Source: Paracoccaceae bacterium (lineage in GTDB: Bacteria; Pseudomonadota; Alphaproteobacteria; Rhodobacterales; Rhodobacteraceae). From it: DNA of 7,452 nt. The stretch spans positions 1 through 7,452 of the forward strand of contig PXDM01000220.1 in the NCBI GenBank assembly GCA_003565055.1. The letters run 5' to 3'. The notes beneath the pieces were generated by a model. That model was not told where the DNA came from. It did not search any database and saw only the letters and a list, made by a program, of their open reading frames with translations. Both the position numbers and the translations under genes were made by a program. Positions 1 to 6,450 of this stretch are shown here, in pieces. Within the stretch, counting starts at the first letter, position 1. The number at the start of each line of letters is the position of its first letter.

Positions 1-966
1 CTCGAACCCGCGACTGTCATCGCGATAGTCCTGCGCGGCGGCGACAGCATCCCCACCGGCCAGCGACTGCCCGTCGGCAAGCGACCAGCGCCGGATCGTG
101 GCATCCATGCCTGCGCTGAACAGCTCCCCCTCATCAAGCGCCAGCGCCCAGACTGGCCCCTCGGAGGCCTGAAACATCACGCGCTGCGCCAGATCCGCGC
201 CCTCCAGCAGCCAGACAGTGCCGTCTATCGCTGCGGCGGCCACGTCGCTGCCATGCGCTCCGATGGCAACAAGCGGCCGGTCGGTGAGAAAACGCTCGGG
301 GAGCATCTCGCCCATGGGCGAAAACAGCCGCAGCGTGCCTTCGGCGAAGATCACGGCCACGCGACCCATCGAGATGGCGAGGCCATTGGGCAGGTCCGGA
401 AGATCGGCGCGGGCGAGCGGCTCCAGCGCCGCGCTCCAGCGCGCGAAGCGGAAATCGCCGCCGACGCTTGCGAGCGTGCCATCAGGCAGAAACCCCACGC
501 CGGTCACGCGCTCCGAATGCGCGCGATGCGTCACCAGCGCGCCGCTTGCGCGCGTAAGGACCGCGACATGGCCATTGCGGAAGCCCGCTGCGATCCGTGC
601 GCCATCGGGCGCGACATCGAGCGCGGCAATGGCCGACTGGCCGGGGGGCGTGGCAAAGGCGGGGGTCATGCCAGCGCCCTCCCAGATCGCGATCCGGCCA
701 TCCTGCCCTGCCGTGACGAACCCGCCCTCGGGCAGAAGCGCCACTGCCGTGACATTGCCCTCATGGAAGCGCGTGACTGTCAGCGCTGCGGCACGGTCGA
801 GATCCCACAGGATTGCGCGGGTGTCGAAACTCCCAGACAGGAGCCGCCCGCCGCCCGCATCGAGCGCGCCCACTGGCCCGCCATGCCCGGCCAGATCGGC
901 CCCGGTCGCAGCGCTTGCGCAAAGGCCCAGCGCCAGTGCGGCTGCGCGCGCGGATAGCGTCAGCAC
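1..966 (-). CDS. WD40 seven-bladed beta-propeller protein, exported, 3' end cut by window edge
   Basis: The frame is open for 322 codons from a GTG at 966-964 to the window edge. Residues 1-22 look like a Sec signal peptide: a small basic start, a hydrophobic AAALALGLCASAATGA stretch and cleavage near residue 22. Seven WD-like repeats follow at about 28-57, 68-96, 112-142, 150-178, 194-217, 232-256 and 268-300. The clearest repeat ends are AILWDLD, RIAIWE, FRFARWS and TIRRWSLADG. Seven blades make a complete propeller, so the residues after about 303 begin a new segment (DYRDDSRGFE) that leaves the window. By family knowledge this could lead into a c-type cytochrome domain, but no CxxCH motif is visible here. 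The start is uncertain: no good Shine-Dalgarno precedes the GTG. It is the only usual start between the upstream in-frame TGA (981-979) and the signal peptide. The gene lies 12 bases after the small ORF and is probably translated by coupling. Its role in formate oxidation is inferred from position only; a scaffold or electron-transfer partner in the periplasm would fit. Confidence 0.88.
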   Translation of the reverse strand, partial: MLTLSARAAALALGLCASAATGADLAGHGGPVGALDAGGGRLLSGSFDTRAILWDLDRAAALTVTRFHEGNVTAVALLPEGGFVTAGQDGRIAIWEGAGMTPAFATPPGQSAIAALDVAPDGARIAAGFRNGHVAVLTRASGALVTHRAHSERVTGVGFLPDGTLASVGGDFRFARWSAALEPLARADLPDLPNGLAISMGRVAVIFAEGTLRLFSPMGEMLPERFLTDRPLVAIGAHGSDVAAAAIDGTVWLLEGADLAQRVMFQASEGPVWALALDEGELFSAGMDATIRRWSLADGQSLAGGDAVAAAQDYRDDSRGFE

Positions 967-978
967 GGGTTTGATGGG

Positions 979-1134
979 TCAGTACCCGATCAGGTTGCTG
1001 CCGGGATTGTCGACCCGCGCGCCTTCGGTCGTGAACGCGGAATGCGCGGGCTGCTGAAAACCGGAATCGAGGAAATTCGCGGCCCCGACAGCCAGCAGGA
1101 GCGAGAAAACAATCGCGGCGAGAAAGGCTTTCAT
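979..1134 (-). CDS. Small exported or membrane-anchored protein, 51 aa, unknown function
   Basis: This ORF encodes 51 residues starting MKAFLAAIVFSLLLAVGAAN. Lys2 followed by a hydrophobic run at about residues 3-20 reads as an uncleaved anchor or a signal peptide. The rest (about 21-51) is polar and ends in NPGSNLIGY. The start is well supported: the ATG (1134-1132) overlaps the mrp stop as ATGA, and AGGAGA at 1146-1141 lies six bases upstream, inside the mrp 3' end. A longer in-frame extension to 1389 overlaps mrp and is not credible. The stop is TGA at 981-979. No family is recognised. Position between mrp and an exported WD40 protein in a formate dehydrogenase operon suggests a small membrane or periplasmic accessory of the enzyme, but this is inference. 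Confidence 0.75.
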   Translation of the reverse strand: MKAFLAAIVFSLLLAVGAANFLDSGFQQPAHSAFTTEGARVDNPGSNLIGY

Positions 1135-2231
1135 GAGGGGTCTCCTGTCATTGTCGCGCGCGCTGCGTCGCCGCGCGATGTGGCCAGCCCGTCCAGAACG
1201 GAACGGGCAATCTGTTGGTAGATGCGGCCCAGCGGGCCATCGGGCGCACGCGCGACGGGCGGTTTTCCCGCATCCGAGGCCGCGCGCAGATCCATCGTCA
1301 GCGGCACGCCCCCGAGAAATGGCACGCCCAGCCGGGCAGCTTCGGCGCGCGCGCCGCCCTCGCCGAATATCGCATGGCTGCTGCCGCAATCGGGGCAGAT
1401 GAAATGCGACATGTTCTCGATCAGGCCGAGGATGGGCACATCGACCTTGCGGAACATGGTGATCCCGCGCCGCGCGTCGATCAGCGACAGGTCCTGCGGC
1501 GTCGAGACGATCACCGCCCCCGCCAGCCGCGTGCCCTGCGCGAGCGCAAGCTGCGCGTCGCCTGTGCCCGGCGGCATATCGACCAGCAGCACATCAAGCG
1601 CGCCCCATTCGACATCGGCCATCATCTGCGTGATCGCCGACATGACCATCGGCCCGCGCCAGACCATCGCGGCTTCGGGCTCGATCAGCAGCCCCATCGA
1701 CATGGCAGCGATCCCGTGAGCCTGCATGGGCTTGAGCTTGCGCCCCCGTGCCATGCCCGGCTTGCCATGCAGGCCAAGAAGCGTAGGCAGCGAGGGGCCG
1801 TAGATATCCGCATCGAGAATGCCGACGCTGAGGCCCTGCGCCCGGAGCGCGAGCGCGAGGTTGACCGTGGTTGTGGATTTGCCGACGCCGCCCTTACCCG
1901 AGGCGACCGCGATCACATGGCCGATGCCCGCAAGCGGGTCGGGTTTCGCGGGGGTGCCTTGGGTCAGTTTCGGCGTCGCCGCGCGTTCCGAGGTCAGCAC
2001 GGCAAAGACCGAAGTGACGCCCGGCAATGCGCGCAAGGCGGCCTCCGCGCGGTCGCGCACCGGGGCGAAGGGTTGCGCCTCATCGGGGGTGATCTGGATC
2101 GACAGGCTCACGCGCCCGCCCGCGCTGCTCAGGCCCGCAATGCGCCCGGACGCGCCGAGGCTGCCCCCGCCGGGCAGCGCGACAGTATCAAGCGCGGCGC
2201 GCAATTCGTCGAGACTGTCTGATCCGCTCAT
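1131..2231 (-). CDS. mrp: Mrp/ApbC family P-loop iron-sulfur cluster carrier protein
   Basis: This is a 366-residue cytoplasmic ATPase of the Mrp/ApbC/NBP35 family, which binds and transfers Fe-S clusters to apoproteins. Residues about 1-80 form the MIP18/DUF59-like N-terminal domain. The deviant Walker A motif GKGGVGKST is at 112-120, a switch-type ILDADIYGPSLPTLLG segment at 138-153, and LLVDMPPGTGD at 215-225. The family's cluster-binding CxxC is C279-P-D-C282 within SHFICPDCGSSHAIFG. Length is normal for the family. I chose the ATG at 2231 because AGG at 2240-2238 lies six bases upstream. A TTG at 2249 in the same frame would add six residues but sits beside a stable hairpin. The gene follows fdhC by 79 bases and overlaps the next ORF by four (ATGA). 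Supplying clusters to FdhA and FdhB is a reasonable role inferred from context; the protein may equally be a general Fe-S carrier. Confidence 0.95.
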   Translation of the reverse strand: MSGSDSLDELRAALDTVALPGGGSLGASGRIAGLSSAGGRVSLSIQITPDEAQPFAPVRDRAEAALRALPGVTSVFAVLTSERAATPKLTQGTPAKPDPLAGIGHVIAVASGKGGVGKSTTTVNLALALRAQGLSVGILDADIYGPSLPTLLGLHGKPGMARGRKLKPMQAHGIAAMSMGLLIEPEAAMVWRGPMVMSAITQMMADVEWGALDVLLVDMPPGTGDAQLALAQGTRLAGAVIVSTPQDLSLIDARRGITMFRKVDVPILGLIENMSHFICPDCGSSHAIFGEGGARAEAARLGVPFLGGVPLTMDLRAASDAGKPPVARAPDGPLGRIYQQIARSVLDGLATSRGDAARATMTGDPS

Positions 2232-2252
2232 CCCTGGCCTGTCTTTCAACCC

Positions 2253-2287
2253 GTCCGACCCGGCCCATCACTGGCACCGGGTCGGAC
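2253..2287 (-). other. Perfect 11-bp inverted repeat (hairpin) between fdhC and mrp
   Basis: GTCCGACCCGG at 2253-2263 is exactly complementary to CCGGGTCGGAC at 2277-2287, with a 13-base loop. The RNA hairpin would be very GC-rich and lies 21 bases upstream of the mrp ATG, in the only sizeable gap of the operon. On the transcribed strand the stem is followed by ACGGGTTGAAAG with no U-run, so it is not a classical intrinsic terminator. It could be a partial terminator, an mRNA-processing or 3'-end-protecting structure for the fdhABC message, or a structure tuning mrp translation. The repeat is seen directly; its function is inference. Confidence 0.5.
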
Positions 2288-2310
2288 TGCGCAGATGCGG
2301 CCCCCTGCGA

Positions 2311-3303
2311 TCACTCGGCTGGGGTTGCGACCTGTTTGGTGTTGCGCTCTTGCGTGGACTTCACTTCCTCGACCCAGAGCGCGTGATGCTCCTTGGCCCA
2401 GTTTTCATCAACCTCGCCCGAGCCCATCGCGTCAAATGCGCCTTCCATCCCGACCGAGCCGATATAGATATGCGCGATCACGATGGCCGAGAGCCCGGCG
2501 GCAACCAGCGCGTGGATGGTCTGGTAGAATTGCCAATCCGCCGCTGTTCCGGCCTCGCCGGGGAACATCAGCATGACGCCGGTATAGGACAGTGCCGCAC
2601 CGCCCAGCACCACGGACCAGAAGATCAACTTCTGACCGGCATTGAACTTGCGCGCAGGTGGGTGAACACCCTTGCTGAACAGGCCGCCGCCCTGCTTGAT
2701 CCATTCCCAATCGAGCTTGTCGGGCACGTTATGGATGATCCACAGGAGCACGATCAGCACCAGCGAGACCATGAAGGGCCAAGCGAGATAGTTATGCGCG
2801 ACCTTGCCCCAGGCGGTGAGCGTGCCGAACGCGGCCTCACCAAAGACAGGTGCGATCACTGTTTTGCCGATGATCAGATTGAGCCCGGTCAGCGCCAGAA
2901 TGATGAAGGTCGAGGCAAGCGTCCAATGCGCAAAGCGCTCAATGGCGTTGAAGCGCAGGATCTTGCGCCCCGAAAGCCCAGAATCGACGCGGATCTTGCC
3001 GCGAAGCAGGTAGAAGAGCGCAAGAATCGCGATCATGCCGAGGACCGCGACAATCGAGAGCGTGTGCAGGGTCTGGCCCTGAAGCGCGGCCCAGTTCTTG
3101 TTATCGGCATTGATCAGCGTGCCGGCCTTGGCATCCGGGATCGTCGCGCGACCGGAGACCGGACCCGTGCCGAGGGCCTCGAAAAGCGCATCCTCGCTGA
3201 CCGATTGCTGCGTCGGGTTCACCTGCGCCGACGCCATGGGCGCGCTGAGCGAAAGCGCAAGGACGAGGCCGAAAGCTGTGAGCAGTCTGGAAAGAATGGT
3301 CAT
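2311..3303 (-). CDS. fdhC: Formate dehydrogenase gamma subunit, membrane cytochrome b556 type
   Basis: This 330-residue integral membrane subunit takes electrons from the Fe-S subunit through b-type hemes to quinone. Residues 1-26 are a signal peptide with an ASA|Q cleavage site. About 27-78 is an extracytoplasmic extension, and hydrophobic helices lie near 80-100, 127-147, 172-192, 225-247 and 263-284. Candidate heme-ligand histidines sit at H126 (RFAHW), H170 (KVAHN), H264 (TIHAL) and H278 (IAHIYIG). GQKLIFW and GSVGMEGAFDAMGSGEVDENWAKEH are typical of the formate dehydrogenase gamma/FdnI family, although only parts are quoted as recognised motifs. It is longer than E. coli FdnI (about 217 aa) because of the signal peptide and N-terminal extension. 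The ATG at 3303 has AAGGAG at 3317-3312, eight bases upstream and overlapping the fdhB stop, so translation is probably coupled. The closest general type is the third, cytochrome-linked enzyme of methylotrophs (fdh3ABC); alternative names are fdoI/fdnI. Confidence 0.93.
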   Translation of the reverse strand: MTILSRLLTAFGLVLALSLSAPMASAQVNPTQQSVSEDALFEALGTGPVSGRATIPDAKAGTLINADNKNWAALQGQTLHTLSIVAVLGMIAILALFYLLRGKIRVDSGLSGRKILRFNAIERFAHWTLASTFIILALTGLNLIIGKTVIAPVFGEAAFGTLTAWGKVAHNYLAWPFMVSLVLIVLLWIIHNVPDKLDWEWIKQGGGLFSKGVHPPARKFNAGQKLIFWSVVLGGAALSYTGVMLMFPGEAGTAADWQFYQTIHALVAAGLSAIVIAHIYIGSVGMEGAFDAMGSGEVDENWAKEHHALWVEEVKSTQERNTKQVATPAE

Positions 3304-3315
3304 GACCTATGCTCC

Positions 3316-3912
3316 TTACACTGTCACAGTTTCGCCGTAAGCCGTCCGCCAGCCCCAGGCCCCGGAGCCATAGCCCCGCGTCACGACGCGCTCGCGGTAG
3401 ATATCGGCGATGATATCGCCATCGCCCGCCAGCAGAGCCTTGGTCGAGCACATCTCGGCACAGAGCGGCAGCTTGCCCTCGGCCAGACGGTTCGCGCCGT
3501 ATTTGACATATTCGGCCTGAGACATGTCCGGCTCCGGCCCGCCCGAGCAATAGGTGCACTTGTCCATCTTGCCGCGCGTGCCGAAATTGGCGGTCTGCGG
3601 GAATTGCGGTGCGCCGAAGGGACAGGCGTAGCTGCAATAGCCGCAGCCGATGCAGGTGTCCTTGTTGTGCAGCACCACCCCGTCATTTGTCTCATAGAAA
3701 CAGTTGACTGGGCAGACGCTCGCGCAGGGCGCGTCGGTGCAATGCATGCAGGCCATGGACACAGAGCGCTCGCCCGGCAGCCCGTCATTGAGCGTCACGA
3801 CCCGGCGGCGGTTGATGCCCCAGGGCACTTCATGCTCGTTCTTGCAGGCCGTCACACAGGCCTGACATTCAATGCAGCGATCCGCGTCGCACAGGAATTT
3901 CATACGTGCCAT
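3316..3912 (-). CDS. fdhB: Formate dehydrogenase beta subunit, four-[4Fe-4S] ferredoxin-type
   Basis: This 198-residue electron-transfer subunit of the FdnH/DmsB/HybA superfamily has 18 cysteines. Main groups are C13-x2-C16-x2-C19-x3-C23, C55-x2-C58-x4-C63-x3-C67, C87-x2-C90-x2-C93-x3-C97, and C119-x2-C122 with C151-x3-C155. Together these fit four [4Fe-4S] clusters. C8 and C71 are extra. There is no Tat signal, so it would travel with a signal-bearing FdhA. There is also no C-terminal transmembrane anchor, unlike the 294-residue E. coli FdnH; the short form resembles soluble beta subunits such as those of methylotroph Fdh3. The ATG at 3912 is preferred because GGGAGGA (3926-3920) lies seven bases upstream; the second ATG at 3903 would be 16 away. 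It starts 14 bases after the fdhA stop, and its own TAA is embedded in the fdhC Shine-Dalgarno. Confidence 0.95.
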   Translation of the reverse strand: MARMKFLCDADRCIECQACVTACKNEHEVPWGINRRRVVTLNDGLPGERSVSMACMHCTDAPCASVCPVNCFYETNDGVVLHNKDTCIGCGYCSYACPFGAPQFPQTANFGTRGKMDKCTYCSGGPEPDMSQAEYVKYGANRLAEGKLPLCAEMCSTKALLAGDGDIIADIYRERVVTRGYGSGAWGWRTAYGETVTV

Positions 3913-3926
3913 TGATCAGTCCTCCC

Positions 3927-6437
3927 TTACGCCGCTGCGATCTGGCAAAGCGTGACCTTGCCTTCATGCATACCGGTCACCGGGTCATAGCCATAAGTGG
4001 TGATGACATTGACCGATTCCCCCAGAACAATCGGGTCGGTGCCCTCCGGGTAATTGCCGCGCTGGTCTTCGCCCTGGAACCAGCCCGCGAAATGGAATGG
4101 CATGAAGGCAAGCCCGCGGTTCACGCGCTCGGTGACCAGCGCCTTGACGCGGGCTCTGGACGCGCCCTCGGCCCCGGTCACCCAGACCCAGCCACCATCG
4201 ACGATGCCGCGCGCGGCCGCGTCCTCGGGGTTGATCTCGACGAACATGTCCTGCTTGAGCTCGGCCAGCCACGGATTCGAGCGGGTTTCCTCGCCGCCGC
4301 CCTCGTATTCGACCAGACGGCCCGAGGTGAGGATGATCGGAAACTCGCCCGCAACCCCGCGATCCACCACATCCTGCTGCACCGCCTTGCCGATATTGGG
4401 CATGCGCTGCTGGCGGCGGTCGTCATTGGTCGGATAGGCCGCCACCAGATCGGGCCGCGCCGTATAGATCGGCTCGCGATGCACCGGGATCGGATCGGGC
4501 AGGTTCCACGCCACCGCGCGGGCCTTGCCGTTGCCATAGGGCACGCAGCCATGCTCCAGCGCCACGCGCTGGATGCCGCCCGAGAGGTCAAGCGACCAAC
4601 TCACGCCGTCCATCGCTTCCTCGTCATCGCTGCCCGCGACTGCCTGGATCGCAGCGAGTTCCTGCGCCGTCAGATCGCCGTCCCATTCCAGTTGGCGCAG
4701 CAGGCCATAGGTGAATTGCGGATAGCCATCCTCGATCTCAGAGCCGACCGGCCACGACCCTTCGGCCAGAAGCGTCTCGCCGTCACGTTCCAGCCCGAAG
4801 CGCGGACGGAAGGCGCCGCCGCCTTCCATCGGGTGCAGGTTGGTGTTGTAGAGGATATGCGTGCCGGGATGGCGCAGCTCCGCCGTGCCCCAGCAGGGCC
4901 ATGGCAGGCCATAATAGTCGCCTGCGATCTCGGCAGGCGCATCGGGCTTGGCGCGCAGGGTTACCAGATCGAAATGCTCCTGATTGGCCATATGCGCCTT
5001 GAGCCGCTCCGGGCTTTGACCGGTATAGCCCACAGACCATGCCCCGCGATTGATCTCGCGCAGGATGGATTCGGGCGTGGGCTCCATTCCGAACTTGCCT
5101 TCGACCATCTCGTAATTCTTGAACATCTCGTCGGCAAAACCCAGCCGCTGCGAGAGCGCGTAGATCACCGCATAGTCATTGTCGGACTCGAAGATCGGAT
5201 CGACCACCTTCTCGCCCCACTGGATCGAGCGGTTGGAGGCCGTGCGGCTTCCCGAGCACTCGAACTGTGTGCAGATCGGCAGAAGATAGGTGTTGTCGGT
5301 CCGCGAATGCAGCGCCGCGAAGGTCGTTGGATGCGGGTCGGCCACAACCAGAAGATCAAGCGCATCCATGCCGCGCTGCGCGTCCTGCATGCGCGGGACC
5401 GTGTTGCCGCCATGGCCAAAGACGATCATCGCCTTGATGTTGTCCTGCTGGTCAATCTCATCGCTGTCGATAGTGACAGCGTCGAACCACCGCGTCGAGG
5501 TGATGCCGGGGATGTTCATGTTCTGCTCAGACGTGCGCGCATCGCGCCCGCCCTTGGCAGGGACCACATCGAAACGGCTCACGAAATAGTCGTAAGGCAC
5601 ATCCCAGACGCGGCTCCAATGCCGCCATGCGCCCTCACCCAAGCCGTAATAGCAAGGCAGATTGCCCACATCGAGGCCGAAATCCGTCGCGCCCTGCACG
5701 TTGCAATGGCCGCGGAAGATATTCGCGCCCGTGCCCTCATGGCCCACATTGCCCGTGGCCAGCAGCAGGATGTTATAGGCGCGCACATTGGCCGTGCCGA
5801 CCGTGTGCTGCGTGCCGCCCATGCACCAGATGAAGGTCGAGGGGCGTTCCTGCGCGAATTTCTGCGCCACGCGCTTGAGCGTCTCGCCGTCGATGCCCGA
5901 GATATCCTCGACCACATCGGGCGTGTAGGCTTTGACCGCCTCGCGGACCTGATCCATGCCCCAGACGCGCTGCGCGATATACTCACGGTCTTCCCAGCCA
6001 TTCTCGAAGATATGCCAGAGCATCCCGTTGATGATGGCGATATCCGTGCCGGGGCGGAAGCGGACAAATTCGGTTGCATGGGCCGCCGTGCGGGTGAAAC
6101 GCGGGTCCAGCACGATCACATTGGCCTGCTGCGTCTCCTTGCCCTCAAGGATGTGCTGCAGCGACACAGGGTGCGCCTCTGCCGCGTTCGAGCCCATGAA
6201 GATCACGGTCTTGGCGTTGCGGATGTCATTATAGCTGTTGGTCTGCGCGCCGTAGCCCCAGGTATTCGCAACCCCCGCCACAGTGGTCGAGTGGCAGATG
6301 CGGGCCTGATGGTCGACATTGTTCGTGCCCCAGAAGGCCGCGAATTTGCGGAACAGATACGCGCCTTCATTCGAGAATTTGGCAGAACCCAACAGATAAA
6401 CGGAATCCGCGCCAGAACGGCCCCGGATCTCGGTCAT
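3927..6437 (-). CDS. fdhA: Formate dehydrogenase catalytic (alpha) subunit, N-terminus missing and replaced by foreign sequence
   Basis: About 836 codons of a molybdopterin formate dehydrogenase large subunit, reading from roughly EKMTEIRGRSGADSVY to a TAA at 3929-3927. The conserved run QARICHSTTVAGV carries the metal-ligand residue as Cys (TGC, 6296-6294) followed by the catalytic His. E. coli FdnG and FdhF have selenocysteine (UGA) here, so this is the cysteine form. SAKFSNEGAYLFRKFAAFWG, NSYNDIRNAKTVIFMGSN and GHEGTGANIFRGHCNVQG are typical of family members. The C-terminal cofactor-dinucleotide domain lies at about 4350-3940 (LTSGRLVEYEGGGEETRSNP and later). Family members run about 950-1015 aa with a Tat signal and an N-terminal Cx2Cx3C...C [4Fe-4S] domain. 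None of that is present: upstream of about 6437 the same frame encodes unrelated protein without interruption. As written the subunit would lack its export signal and proximal cluster and should not work. The boundary given is my estimate, accurate to perhaps 30 bases. Confidence 0.92.
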   Translation of the reverse strand: MTEIRGRSGADSVYLLGSAKFSNEGAYLFRKFAAFWGTNNVDHQARICHSTTVAGVANTWGYGAQTNSYNDIRNAKTVIFMGSNAAEAHPVSLQHILEGKETQQANVIVLDPRFTRTAAHATEFVRFRPGTDIAIINGMLWHIFENGWEDREYIAQRVWGMDQVREAVKAYTPDVVEDISGIDGETLKRVAQKFAQERPSTFIWCMGGTQHTVGTANVRAYNILLLATGNVGHEGTGANIFRGHCNVQGATDFGLDVGNLPCYYGLGEGAWRHWSRVWDVPYDYFVSRFDVVPAKGGRDARTSEQNMNIPGITSTRWFDAVTIDSDEIDQQDNIKAMIVFGHGGNTVPRMQDAQRGMDALDLLVVADPHPTTFAALHSRTDNTYLLPICTQFECSGSRTASNRSIQWGEKVVDPIFESDNDYAVIYALSQRLGFADEMFKNYEMVEGKFGMEPTPESILREINRGAWSVGYTGQSPERLKAHMANQEHFDLVTLRAKPDAPAEIAGDYYGLPWPCWGTAELRHPGTHILYNTNLHPMEGGGAFRPRFGLERDGETLLAEGSWPVGSEIEDGYPQFTYGLLRQLEWDGDLTAQELAAIQAVAGSDDEEAMDGVSWSLDLSGGIQRVALEHGCVPYGNGKARAVAWNLPDPIPVHREPIYTARPDLVAAYPTNDDRRQQRMPNIGKAVQQDVVDRGVAGEFPIILTSGRLVEYEGGGEETRSNPWLAELKQDMFVEINPEDAAARGIVDGGWVWVTGAEGASRARVKALVTERVNRGLAFMPFHFAGWFQGEDQRGNYPEGTDPIVLGESVNVITTYGYDPVTGMHEGKVTLCQIAAA

Positions 6438-6450
6438 CTTCTCGGAACAC
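6415..6450. other. Junction between high-GC beta-helix sequence and fdhA
   Basis: Protein identity changes here from a fibronectin-III-like domain to formate dehydrogenase in one frame. Hand-counted GC per 60-base line is 58% (6301), 53% (6361), 67% (6421), 67% (6481), 72% (6541), 73% (6601), 75% (6661) and 83% (6781). Sampled fdhA lines at 5821 and 6181 are 62% and 55%. Both proteins stop or start in mid-domain. No inverted repeats, target duplication or transposase are visible at the boundary. A chance match such as GAGATCCG (6432-6425), plausible in both sources, could have mediated the join. Confidence 0.78.

Noticed and set aside
218..1057. Plus-strand open frames opposite the WD40 gene
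   Set aside because: Low-complexity Ser/Pro/Ala/Arg composition, and the opposite strand encodes seven regular WD40 blades.
2232..2249. TTG at 2249 as the mrp start
   Set aside because: It would add only six residues and its ribosome-binding region would be inside the 2253-2287 hairpin; the ATG at 2231 has AGG at good spacing.
2253..2287. Classical rho-independent terminator
   Set aside because: The stem is strong but the transcribed strand after it has no run of U residues.
1819..3915. Plus-strand open frame of 698 codons opposite mrp, fdhC and fdhB
   Set aside because: It spans three well-supported minus-strand genes and their ribosome-binding sites, and has no recognisable domain; it is an antisense shadow.
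6294..6296. Selenocysteine at the FdhA active site
   Set aside because: The codon is TGC (Cys), not TGA, so no SECIS element or selenocysteine insertion is needed.
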